From: Bacteroides intestinalis
GTDB lineage: Bacteria > Bacteroidota > Bacteroidia > Bacteroidales > Bacteroidaceae
DNA length: 64,000 nucleotides
Assembly: GCF_003464595.1 (NCBI RefSeq)
Contig: NZ_QRZF01000005.1
Span: 62,001-126,000, forward strand
Reading direction: 5' to 3'
The notes below the pieces were generated by a model, which saw only the letters and a list, made by a program, of their open reading frames with translations, ran no database searches and was not told the origin of the DNA. Shown one piece after another: positions 42,746-51,619 of the stretch; position 1 is the first letter of the stretch; the number at the start of each line of letters is the position of its first letter. A program made the translations under genes and the position numbers.

Positions 42746-45625
42746 TTATTCCGTATGATCCGGACGCCCTGTACTTAATATTGTTTTCAGCAATATCACC
42801 CGACGGTCTCCTTTCAGGGAAACTTTCATTCTATTCTTTATATGCGAGATATCTGTTTCGACACTTAATTGTTGCTTGGGTTGAAGCACATAGTTCCCTG
42901 TTGTTTTGTCATTGATGGTGATACTGATGTTAAGAGGCTCGTCCACAGGATTCTCCAATATGGTAATCATGGTTTTCTTCTTCCCGGACAATGTCATATA
43001 GAAATATCCTTCGCCACTGGTAGATGATTTACTGATCAACGGGCTTCCTCCTTTTGAAAAAGTGAATGGAGCCATAGGCCTTCTTCCATAAGGTACATAT
43101 TGCACACCCGGTTTTGAATTCCACCCACCATAAGCACCGGCATACTGGTAACCATATTCATCAATCTTCACTTCATATCTGGGGTCATGCTCCTGTCCTT
43201 TTGGAATGATAGGAACAGTGTTTACCATCAGCCCATTACAAGGTGCGTTCACGATTCCCCGTTCGGAAGCATAGTCTCCCCAGATAATTGAGTCAGTCAC
43301 TTCCACATACGGTTCATGCTGCTTGTCGACAGACATATAACGAAGCATATTGAAAAGGAGTTTATCAGCTACGGGGTCTACTCCACAATGATTAATCAAA
43401 TCGAAACCAGACAACAGTATGGAGCCTTTACCCATAAACATCTCCGACAAGGCTGTCGCAGCCAAAGCACGGCTATAGTTGGCAAGGACGGCTACATTCT
43501 CCATCCCGGATTCACGAAGATCATATCCTTTGTCCACCGGATAAATGGCAGGAAAGCCTTTCTTCGATTCATCATAGGAGGTATAGTCGGACCAAAGGCG
43601 GAACTGCTTAGGGGTTAATCCGTTAAAAACCGGATGATACGGACGTTCAAGATTGATATTCATACCATCCGCATACGCCAGAGACGGTGAAAGATAAACC
43701 GGATCATTATTGCTGTCTTTCAGAAACTCCACGGAAGTTGGCAGCCACGATTGATTGAATGTTGCAGCATCCTGTTGCAGGCAAATAATGCGCCCACCCT
43801 TACTTACATATTCTTTCAACTGCTCTGACTGATTATTCAGTGAATCATCCCATGAATTCTTAGCCAGAATTAAGGTAGAATTCCGGGGTAATTCCTTAAC
43901 CATACGTACCGCTTTTACAGGGTAACCGAGTTTTTGCAAACAGCTCAAGGTTTGCTCTCCTGCCGAAGAATCGTACACATAAATGGTTTTCTTCATCACC
44001 TCTGTACCCCGCCAGTCTTTTCCGGCTATGAACAGTTCACTCTCATTATAGGACACCTTACTGCCTTTCGACCAAATCTCACCTTTCAGCATATAGTCTC
44101 CCGAAGCCAGATTCTGAGGAATATCTATTGACAAAGGCCTTTTACAAGTGCCATAATAAGGAACAGATGGAAGATCGACCTCTCCCGCCAATACTTTCTC
44201 ACCTTCCTTTTCAATCCACCACTGCAAATGAACTTCATCCAAATCATTGCCATAATCATCGTCATTGACAACATGGGCTACCACCGCAAGCTTACTCCCT
44301 GCATAAATCTGCGACTGCCAATTCTCCCAACTCAGCAATACAGGCTGATAGCTGATCTGATATTGCCAGGCTACAGGTTTCGGTTTCATCTCGGCAAAGG
44401 ATTTTACTCCATCCCAGTTATGAAATATAATTGTAAAAGGCATGGTACCTGCCAGGCAGCTGTTTTGCCTTCTCAACCGACGGAATAATTCCGTTGCATT
44501 CTTCAGTACAAAAGCCTGATAGGTCATAGCTGCTCCGGCTTGTTCATCATCGGGCAGATGTCCTGTCCAACACTTCTGCGAACCCGGTTGTTTGGTTCTG
44601 GAGCAGAGGTTGAAACGCCCGTCTATTCCTGTATAGTTTCCTACACATTCGGTAAAAGTAATCGGTTGTACTCTTCCCGAATTTTGCCACATCGCCTTAT
44701 CACGCATATTGAGATAAGTAAGGAAAGTATTATAATACCATCCCCAATACCTATGTACATCATAGATATCGCCCGAATGTCCCAGCCCATAACCGGTATT
44801 GCCTATATACAATCTGGTATCATCCCATTTCTTGAGTTCACTACACATCTTTGTCAAGAACTTCCGATACAGATCGCCCGTTTTACCTTCATAAGGCATT
44901 TCATTGGATAAAATATAGATGACTACGGAAGGATGGGGAGTGAACGGTCCCAGATCAATTTCCTTATAGGTTCTGAGTGACAGGTCAAAGTCTGTCGGTG
45001 GTGCAGTCTTGGTTGCATGTTTGGGACGACCATACCGACCGGCAAATATCATCATACCTTCTTCATCGCACACATCCATCCAATTCTGGTCATCGGGAAT
45101 ACGGATGATATTTATGTTCAGGCTCTTCATAAAGCGAACATAATCACGTGCAAAGTCTTTGCTTCTTTCCAGCTGTTCGGGTATTCCCCGCTCAGGCGGA
45201 TTAATGGCATTACCCCGCAGATAGATAGGTTTATCATTCAAATAAAATACACCATCCCGCATCTCGAACTTTCTGAACCCAATCCGCTTATGAAAAGTTT
45301 CAGTACCCGCCTTTACTTCCAAGTCATAAAGTGCAGGATTAACAGGACTCCATAATTCAGGAGTCAATTGGTCTATTTTCCAGACCACCGTTGTATCCAC
45401 TTTATTCTTAAAATAAAATTCTCCGGAATGGCTGCATAATATCGCCTTACTCCGGGCATGCGTAATTACAGCATCAAGGGACAAACTTTCGTTCGCCTCA
45501 GCAGACAACATTACTTCAATCCTGATATCCTTATCGGTAGTGACAGGAGTTATCTTATGAACCTTTGCCGCCAACAGAGACAACGGAAATAATGCACATA
45601 AAGCACACAATAATCTTGTTTTCAT
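42746..45625 (-). CDS. GH2-like glycosidase with amidotransferase-like domain
   Basis: 959 residues with a signal peptide (to about 20). Only one Ig-like domain (about 22-125) precedes the barrel, so the N-terminal jelly roll normal for GH2 is missing. The GH2 barrel begins IGFRKFEMRDGVFYLNDKPI YLRG and has IYILSNEMPYE (Glu 242, acid/base) and PITFTECVGNY (Glu 326, nucleophile). After further beta domains, a region at about 560-760 (TIYVYDSSAGEQTLSCLQKL, YVSKGGRIICLQQD) looks like the class I amidotransferase/ThuA-like domain found in some beta-galactosidases. Substrate is unknown (galactose or uronate likely for GH2). It is the first gene downstream of the HTCS regulator, 22 bp away. Confidence 0.75.
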   Translation of the reverse strand: MKTRLLCALCALFPLSLLAAKVHKITPVTTDKDIRIEVMLSAEANESLSLDAVITHARSKAILCSHSGEFYFKNKVDTTVVWKIDQLTPELWSPVNPALYDLEVKAGTETFHKRIGFRKFEMRDGVFYLNDKPIYLRGNAINPPERGIPEQLERSKDFARDYVRFMKSLNINIIRIPDDQNWMDVCDEEGMMIFAGRYGRPKHATKTAPPTDFDLSLRTYKEIDLGPFTPHPSVVIYILSNEMPYEGKTGDLYRKFLTKMCSELKKWDDTRLYIGNTGYGLGHSGDIYDVHRYWGWYYNTFLTYLNMRDKAMWQNSGRVQPITFTECVGNYTGIDGRFNLCSRTKQPGSQKCWTGHLPDDEQAGAAMTYQAFVLKNATELFRRLRRQNSCLAGTMPFTIIFHNWDGVKSFAEMKPKPVAWQYQISYQPVLLSWENWQSQIYAGSKLAVVAHVVNDDDYGNDLDEVHLQWWIEKEGEKVLAGEVDLPSVPYYGTCKRPLSIDIPQNLASGDYMLKGEIWSKGSKVSYNESELFIAGKDWRGTEVMKKTIYVYDSSAGEQTLSCLQKLGYPVKAVRMVKELPRNSTLILAKNSWDDSLNNQSEQLKEYVSKGGRIICLQQDAATFNQSWLPTSVEFLKDSNNDPVYLSPSLAYADGMNINLERPYHPVFNGLTPKQFRLWSDYTSYDESKKGFPAIYPVDKGYDLRESGMENVAVLANYSRALAATALSEMFMGKGSILLSGFDLINHCGVDPVADKLLFNMLRYMSVDKQHEPYVEVTDSIIWGDYASERGIVNAPCNGLMVNTVPIIPKGQEHDPRYEVKIDEYGYQYAGAYGGWNSKPGVQYVPYGRRPMAPFTFSKGGSPLISKSSTSGEGYFYMTLSGKKKTMITILENPVDEPLNISITINDKTTGNYVLQPKQQLSVETDISHIKNRMKVSLKGDRRVILLKTILSTGRPDHTE

Positions 45626-45647
45626 AGTATCAATTATAATAGTAAAC

Positions 45648-48600
45648 TTATTCTTCTCCTTTCTGATATTGGGCGGGAGTCACCCCGAACAACTCCCTGA
45701 AACGTTTTATGAAATAGCTTGGGGAGTTGAAGCCAACTTCATATGCTATCTCCGAAACAGTCTTCGTATCCATCTGTTTCAGTAGCATCTGCGCCTTCTT
45801 CAATCTGATATTCAGAATGAAGTCATTGGGTGTCTGCCCTGTGATACCCTTAATCTTCAGGAAGAGTTTGGTACGGCCGGTATTCATGGCCTGGGCAAAC
45901 ATATTCACGTCAAAATCCGGATTATCCAGATTCTGTTCAATACACGCTACACATTGTTCCATGAACTGATGGTCTGCGCTATTCGTTGCCAGTATATCCA
46001 CATTGTTATCCATTTGTTTTGCATATTTTTTCTGTAACAGCTTTCTGCTGTTTACCAGATTGTTACAACGCATAAACAAATGTTTCACATTAAAAGGTTT
46101 AGTCACATAGTCATCTGCGCCCATTTTTAACCCTTGCATTGTATATTCTTCGGCTGTCTGGGCCGTCAGTAATATCACAGGGATATGGGATGTTTCAAAA
46201 TTACTCTTTATCTTCCTGCACATTTCTATACCGGACATCTTGGGCATCATGATATCGCTCAGTACAATATCGGGCTGTATTTCTTTTGTTTTTTCCAGTC
46301 CTTCTTCACCATCCTGCGCTTCGCAAACGGAATATACTTTGGAGAACAGACGGACCAGTAAGCCTCTGAGTTCTTCATTATCTTCAACAATCAGGATTTT
46401 ACTCTTTGTATCTTCCGATTCATTAGCAGGATTCTCATCATCCACCACATCAGTCAGTGCCTTGTCACCATACATGGTCAATTCTGAAATGCATGATGAA
46501 TCGATATCGGGAGTTGCCACTTTCTGTGAATCGGCAATGTGACTATCTCCCAAAGGCAATTCAACCACAAAAGTGGTTCCCTTTCCCTCCATGCTCCGCA
46601 CACTGATTTTGCCTTTATGGGCTTCAATTATACTTTTAGCAAGTGCCAATCCTATGCCCGTACCTTTCTGGTTGTCTGTGCTGTCGACCTGATAAAAACG
46701 ATCGAATATCTTATCCAAGCTCTTTTCGGCAATACCGATACCCGTATCTGAAATAAGAATAACCACACTATTTTCATATTCCTGTACTGATAAAGAGACT
46801 GTACCACCCAGAGATGTATATTTGAAAGCATTGGACAGCAAGTTATAAATCACCTTTTCAAGCTGTACCACATCAAACCAGACTTCCAGATTCCTATCCT
46901 TATTAAGAAATTCAAGATTAATCTGTTTACCCCGTGCATACTCCTTGAAAGACAGATAGATTTCATCCAGGAACGCATAAATATCCTGCTTGCTGTATTT
47001 GAACTTCTCGAAACCCTGTTCTTGTTTCCTGAAATCAAGAAGCTCGGTTATCAGGCGCTTCATACGTAATGTATTTCGATGGATATTCACCAGTTTATTG
47101 TACACTAACGGCTGAATATCATTCCTTTCCATCAGCATCTCCAACTGGCTCACAATCAATGTGAGCGGAGTACGGAATTCATGTGAAATATTGGTAAAGA
47201 AACGAAGTTTGGACTGGTTCAGTTCTTCTATCTGTTTCTTCTCTTTCTTCTCGTATTCAAGTGAAGCCCGCAACTTTAATTTGGAAGAATAGAAACTAAC
47301 CACTATATAGACAGATACAATCAAAATAATAACGTAAATACAATATGCCCAGACCGATTTGTAGAAAGGTGGCTTCACCACAATATCAATTTCCTTAAAG
47401 ATACTTTCCTTACCGGAATATTCCTCAGAGCTCTTTATCTTTAGCTTATACTTACCCGGATTCAGGTTGGTGTAAGTAATGCCTTTACGATAACCTGCAC
47501 TCATCCAGTCTTTATCAAATCCCTCCAATTTATAGTAAATCCGGTTTCTCAGTACCGATACATAATTGGATAACGAGAAATTTATAGTGATGATGGAATG
47601 GTTATGATTCAGCGTAATTTGTGGCTGATACAAAATAGACTCAGAGAGAATATTGGAGTCATCATTCGGCAATATAACCTGGTTATTCACTTCCAATGAG
47701 GTGAAGTTAAGCTGATAGGGCTTTACATAAGAATTCAATTCTTTTTCAAAGAAAGAGATCATCATCTTGGGACCGGAAAGAAAGATCTCATTATCGCTGG
47801 CCACAAACAATCCGTAAGGGTTCAATGCCGTCATCGGAAAACCATTCTGTTTATTATAGTTATAAAAGCGCTGGTTCTCCATATCAAAACGTGAAAAGCC
47901 CTGATTACTGGCTATCAGGAGATAACCGGACAAAGACTCTTTTATATCGAGGATATAATCATTGATCAGGTCCGAATTGTGTGAGTTAAACGGTTTGAAT
48001 GAATTGATATCCGGCTCATATAGGAATATACCATCTCCCGAAGAACCTGCCCAGATATTACCTTTCTTATCTTCAAAAAGTACATTTATCAGATTACTGC
48101 CTATAACCCGCTTCGAACTATTAGGAACGAAATACTCATCTTGTTTCCGGGTTTCAAGATTATATTTAACCAGTCCCAATGAATAGGAGAACCATAAATT
48201 ATTGTTCCTGTCAAGAAGCATATCAATGATCTGTCTGTTATTGAGTCTACTATCTTTCAGTAGCTTTGTGCACTCTCCTGTTTGAGGATCGAATGATCCT
48301 ATTCCGTTATGGGTTGCCAGTAAAAGATTCCCTTTATACGGAATAATTTTGCGAACTATATCGTTAATCAATGAATTCTCTTTCCCGGGAATATGCCTGT
48401 AGTTGGTAAATCTATGCGTTTTCAAGTCCAGCTTATCCAGTCCTCCCCGTAGTGTACCAATCCACAGAGTCTGGTTATCTTCATCTAAATGCAAGGATTG
48501 TACCGTATTGGATGCAAGAGAGTTCTTATTTATATCATACTTAAACTCTGCGAAGCTTCTTGTTTTTCGATCGAGATAGTTCACTCCACCACCTTCTGTT

Positions 48601-49679
48601 GCAATCCAGATACCACCTTTGGAATCTTCTCTCATTCGTCCGGCAAAAGGAGAGGTCAGCTTTCCTTGCTGAGATTCATCGGAATAATAATAGGTATAAA
48701 TCTCATAGTCCGGATTAAACAGATTAACCCCGCCATAATAAGTGCCAATCCAGAAAGTTCCTTGCTGATCCTTCATCATACAGATGATGGAAGAATTACT
48801 CAAGCTATAGGGTTTATTATCTTCACTGTAATTGGTGAAAGTATTGGTAGTGACATCCAATCTATCCAAACCTTTAAAAGTCCCCACCCAATAGTTACCT
48901 AAGTTATCTTCAACCACACAACGGACGTAATTGCTGGAAAGTCCATTCTTATAAGGTGCATGCACATAGTTTGTTTTTCCACCGTTCCTGTCCAGTCGGA
49001 AAAGCCCGTCATCTTTGGTACCTACCCAAATATTCTTTTTGGAGTCTTCATAAATACAGGTTATATCCTTTGTTGGGAGATAATTAAGCCATTTCTTATT
49101 ACTGTCCAGCATGTACAAGCCATTATTCATGGTTCCTACATATAGGTTTCCTTCATGGTCTTCGGTCACACAGGACATGCGTACATCCTCCAGGTGATAA
49201 TAATATTCCAACCTATCTTCCGCACGGTTATAGGTGAATAAAGAGTCTCTGGTACAAGCCCACAGCCGAGAGTTACCGTAACTAATGGCCTGAATGTTAT
49301 TATCGCGAATCGTATGAAAAATATTCTTCTTAATATCATATTCAACTACGGCATACTTGCAACGAATATAAATATGCCCATCCTTATCACCACAAATCGT
49401 ACCTATATTATTATTATAAAGACTATGCTTATCATTCTCAATCGGGCGGAATATATAAAAATCGGTACCGTTATAACGGTTCAAACCATCTTTAGTACCT
49501 ATCCAGATTATCCCGAATTCATCCTGATAAATAGATGTAACTGTTGGTTGCGAGATGCCATTTTCTACTCCGAATGTTTGAAAATGGATATCCTGTGCGA
49601 ACAACAATCCGGGAATCAAAAATGAGAGCAGTAACAGCATCCGCAACACTATTATTGATAAGGGAGTCTTTTTCATCAT
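45648..49679 (-). CDS. Hybrid two-component system regulator (HTCS) of the PUL
   Basis: 1343-residue inner-membrane protein joining sensor kinase and transcription factor. A signal peptide is followed by two seven-bladed Reg_prop propellers (many repeats of the type DGLNRYNG, IWVGTKDDGLFR) and a Y_Y_Y domain (about 705-775: INFSLSNYVSVLRNRIYYKL), a membrane helix (about 780-800), HisKA with FFTNISHEFRTPLTLIVSQL (His 833), HATPase with SDTGIGIAEK and GTGIGLAL, a receiver domain with VLSDIMMPKMSG (Asp 1142) and TKPF, and a C-terminal AraC-type DNA-binding domain (VSEIAYEVGFNSPSYFIKRF). Such proteins sense a specific oligosaccharide in the periplasm and activate their PUL. It is at the 5' end of the PUL, which fits. 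Confidence 0.96.
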   Translation of the reverse strand: MMKKTPLSIIVLRMLLLLSFLIPGLLFAQDIHFQTFGVENGISQPTVTSIYQDEFGIIWIGTKDGLNRYNGTDFYIFRPIENDKHSLYNNNIGTICGDKDGHIYIRCKYAVVEYDIKKNIFHTIRDNNIQAISYGNSRLWACTRDSLFTYNRAEDRLEYYYHLEDVRMSCVTEDHEGNLYVGTMNNGLYMLDSNKKWLNYLPTKDITCIYEDSKKNIWVGTKDDGLFRLDRNGGKTNYVHAPYKNGLSSNYVRCVVEDNLGNYWVGTFKGLDRLDVTTNTFTNYSEDNKPYSLSNSSIICMMKDQQGTFWIGTYYGGVNLFNPDYEIYTYYYSDESQQGKLTSPFAGRMREDSKGGIWIATEGGGVNYLDRKTRSFAEFKYDINKNSLASNTVQSLHLDEDNQTLWIGTLRGGLDKLDLKTHRFTNYRHIPGKENSLINDIVRKIIPYKGNLLLATHNGIGSFDPQTGECTKLLKDSRLNNRQIIDMLLDRNNNLWFSYSLGLVKYNLETRKQDEYFVPNSSKRVIGSNLINVLFEDKKGNIWAGSSGDGIFLYEPDINSFKPFNSHNSDLINDYILDIKESLSGYLLIASNQGFSRFDMENQRFYNYNKQNGFPMTALNPYGLFVASDNEIFLSGPKMMISFFEKELNSYVKPYQLNFTSLEVNNQVILPNDDSNILSESILYQPQITLNHNHSIITINFSLSNYVSVLRNRIYYKLEGFDKDWMSAGYRKGITYTNLNPGKYKLKIKSSEEYSGKESIFKEIDIVVKPPFYKSVWAYCIYVIILIVSVYIVVSFYSSKLKLRASLEYEKKEKKQIEELNQSKLRFFTNISHEFRTPLTLIVSQLEMLMERNDIQPLVYNKLVNIHRNTLRMKRLITELLDFRKQEQGFEKFKYSKQDIYAFLDEIYLSFKEYARGKQINLEFLNKDRNLEVWFDVVQLEKVIYNLLSNAFKYTSLGGTVSLSVQEYENSVVILISDTGIGIAEKSLDKIFDRFYQVDSTDNQKGTGIGLALAKSIIEAHKGKISVRSMEGKGTTFVVELPLGDSHIADSQKVATPDIDSSCISELTMYGDKALTDVVDDENPANESEDTKSKILIVEDNEELRGLLVRLFSKVYSVCEAQDGEEGLEKTKEIQPDIVLSDIMMPKMSGIEMCRKIKSNFETSHIPVILLTAQTAEEYTMQGLKMGADDYVTKPFNVKHLFMRCNNLVNSRKLLQKKYAKQMDNNVDILATNSADHQFMEQCVACIEQNLDNPDFDVNMFAQAMNTGRTKLFLKIKGITGQTPNDFILNIRLKKAQMLLKQMDTKTVSEIAYEVGFNSPSYFIKRFRELFGVTPAQYQKGEE

Positions 49680-49717
49680 CGTATACTTCAGTTATAAGGT
49701 TCCTTTTTTTATAGAAA

Positions 49718-49725
49718 CAAAAATA
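49718..49725 (-). promoter_or_regulatory. -7 box (TATTTTTG) for the HTCS gene
   Basis: The minus strand reads TATTTTTG, 38 bp before the HTCS start. No clear -33 box. Confidence 0.45.
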
Positions 49726-49810
49726 GCGGAATCTATGTACAACCTATATAAAAATAGGACTAATCTGTGTCGATATCGTACGAAAGCCCTCCGAATTCAC
49801 CGATTCATAC

Positions 49811-49849
49811 CCGGAACTCATCGGCTTTTCTACCGGAAATCACCCGGAA
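49811..49849 (+). promoter_or_regulatory. Candidate LytTR operator: direct repeats CCGGAANTCA, 22 bp apart
   Basis: CCGGAACTCA at 49811-49820 and CCGGAAATCA at 49833-49842 are exactly 22 bp apart; a third CCGGAA starts at 49844, 11 bp later. Weaker CCGA/TCGG steps at 49800 and 49822 keep the same 11-bp phase. The block ends about 27 bp before the -7 box of the operon that encodes a LytTR regulator. LytTR domains typically bind two direct repeats about 21-22 bp apart, so autoregulation is plausible. Confidence 0.5.
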
Positions 49850-49876
49850 GGGCTATACAGGGATGAATAATTCGCT

Positions 49877-49884
49877 TACCTTTG
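49877..49884 (+). promoter_or_regulatory. -7 box (TACCTTTG) for the LiaF-LytTR operon
   Basis: TACCTTTG matches TAnnTTTG and overlaps an in-frame TTG at 49882, which is therefore unlikely to be the start codon of the following gene. There is no TTTG -33 box, as expected of an activator-dependent promoter. Confidence 0.55.
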
Positions 49885-49932
49885 AGCCATCAACCCATAA
49901 CAATGGAATATGAATCAATAACAATAGAAATA

Positions 49933-50721
49933 ATGGAAAAGAAACAAAACTTCCCGTCTCATGCAGGCTTATCGGGCAAAGCACTGATAGCTTCGCTCTT
50001 CATCATCTCCGGAATATTACTGTTTGCCCGTAACGTAGGTTGGATTACGTATGACTTATTTAGCATAGTGGTATCCTGGCATAGTCTTCTCATTGTATTA
50101 GGTCTCTACACGATGACGCGCCGCCATTATCTGAGTGGTTCTATCCTCACCCTGATAGGCGTCTATTTCTTAGTTGGAGGATTATCGTGGTTACCGGAGA
50201 ACTCACAGACCTTTGTCTGGCCTGTTGCACTGATTGTGGCAGGTATCCTGTTCTTTGTAAAATCCCGCCGTAGGGAACGCTGGATGAAAAGCCATATGAG
50301 TGGCCGTTATCAGGACTGGGCTAAAAGAAGAGGTGGACATATGCACATGAATATGGAAAACAATGAGCAACAATGCGAATCGGAAAACGGTTATCTGCGT
50401 TCCGACAATGCTTTTGGTTCTGTACGCCATGTCGTATTGGATGAATTGTTTAAAGGAGCCAGTATCCGGGCTTCATTCGGAGGGACTGTCATCGATCTGC
50501 GCCACACGCATCTTGCACCGGGAGAAACATATATTGATATCGACTGTACTTGTAGTGGAATAGAATTGTACATTCCTTCAGACTGGAATATTCTACTGCA
50601 ATGCAATGCTTTTGCCGGCGGATGCGAGGATAAGCGTTGGCAGGGAGCGAATATTAATAAAGAAAGTACACTCATAATCCGTGGAAATATTTCCTTCGGT
50701 GGATTAGAGATTAAAGACTAA
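49933..50721 (+). CDS. LiaF/YvqF-like membrane protein
   Basis: 262 residues from the chosen ATG (another ATG at 49903 would add ten). Four hydrophobic segments fill about residues 17-110 (ALIASLFIISGILLFARNV, HSLLIVLGLYTMT, LTLIGVYFLVGGLSWL, WPVALIVAGILFFV), matching the LiaI/DUF5668 4TM region. A charged His/Met-rich linker follows, then a soluble C-terminal LiaF-type beta domain (FGSVRHVVLDELFKGASIRA, FGGTVIDLRHTHLAPGETYI, GIELYIPSDWNILL). In Firmicutes LiaF restrains an envelope-stress response. Here the gene is 4 bp from a membrane-bound LytTR regulator, so it may sense envelope state and control that partner; this is inference. Confidence 0.8.
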   Translation: MEKKQNFPSHAGLSGKALIASLFIISGILLFARNVGWITYDLFSIVVSWHSLLIVLGLYTMTRRHYLSGSILTLIGVYFLVGGLSWLPENSQTFVWPVALIVAGILFFVKSRRRERWMKSHMSGRYQDWAKRRGGHMHMNMENNEQQCESENGYLRSDNAFGSVRHVVLDELFKGASIRASFGGTVIDLRHTHLAPGETYIDIDCTCSGIELYIPSDWNILLQCNAFAGGCEDKRWQGANINKESTLIIRGNISFGGLEIKD

Positions 50722-50725
50722 TCCT

Positions 50726-51532
50726 ATGAGAGCACATCCAATTATAGATTATCCTTATCGTTGGTTTCCGATGCTTGTGCTGGCATTGGTTCTGGCAATC
50801 ATCCAGGCAACTCTGTTGTGGGGATATACCGGAGCCGACTGGCTACCTGCCATCATCGACGGAGTCACAACAATCGGATGGCTTGCGGCACTGGCATACC
50901 TGGCTTGGTTTGTAGTAGGCCAAGTATCCATTCTCCAGACAAATGTCATTACGGTTGTATCAGGAATATTGCTCTGGATTGCGGGCAGCTTCATGGTCTG
51001 CGACATTATGGTAAGAATTGCAGGAACACCTTATATTTCTTTTGCCTCTACCATACCTTTCAGGCTTCTGTTCGGCATACCGACATGGATAGCCATTATA
51101 TTATGGTATCACCTGATAGTAGTGAAAACTCCGGAAGCACAAGAAGATGAATTCATTGTACCGCAAGCCACAAAAGAAAAAAAACCGGAAGTACAAGAGG
51201 AAACCATTGACCGCATTACTGTAAAGGACGGAGCACGAATACATATCATCAAAGTAGATGAACTTCTATATATCCAGGCGTGTGGAGATTATACGACTTT
51301 GATCACCCCCACAGGAGAGTACATCAAAGAGCAAACCATGAAGTATTTTGAAGGACATCTGCCAAGTGACAACTTTGTACGTATCCATCGTTCCACCATT
51401 GTAAACGTGACACAGATATCGCGGGTAGAACTATTCGGAAAAGAAACCTACCAGGTGTTATTGAAAAACGGAACCAAGTTGCGGGTTAGCCTGACGGGCT
51501 ACCGGCTATTGAAAGAACGACTGGGAATATAA
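50726..51532 (+). CDS. Membrane-anchored LytTR-family transcriptional regulator
   Basis: 268 residues. Four hydrophobic segments occupy the first ~130 residues (WFPMLVLALVLAIIQATLLW, AALAYLAWFVVGQ, VVSGILLWIAGSFMVCDIMV, GIPTWIAIILWYHLIVV). A charged linker leads to a LytTR DNA-binding domain at about 165-268 (DELLYIQACGDYTTLITPTG, FVRIHRSTIVNVTQISRVEL, LKNGTKLRVSLTGYRLLKER). It lacks a receiver domain and so is a one-component, membrane-tethered regulator. It lies 4 bp after the LiaF-like gene, and a candidate operator for it lies upstream of the pair. Confidence 0.92.
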   Translation: MRAHPIIDYPYRWFPMLVLALVLAIIQATLLWGYTGADWLPAIIDGVTTIGWLAALAYLAWFVVGQVSILQTNVITVVSGILLWIAGSFMVCDIMVRIAGTPYISFASTIPFRLLFGIPTWIAIILWYHLIVVKTPEAQEDEFIVPQATKEKKPEVQEETIDRITVKDGARIHIIKVDELLYIQACGDYTTLITPTGEYIKEQTMKYFEGHLPSDNFVRIHRSTIVNVTQISRVELFGKETYQVLLKNGTKLRVSLTGYRLLKERLGI

Positions 51533-51558
51533 AGACCTAAACTATTCTATAAAGCAAA

Positions 51559-51600
51559 AGCGAAGAATCCGCCCCATTGTGGATTCTTCGCTTCTTTTTT
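51559..51600. terminator. Bidirectional terminator between the LytTR and flotillin genes
   Basis: A perfect 12-bp stem (AGCGAAGAATCC/GGATTCTTCGCT) with a 10-base loop and a T run on the plus strand. It lies between convergent stops at 51532 and 51620. Confidence 0.85.
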
Positions 51601-51619
51601 AGCAGATAAGGTTATCTGA

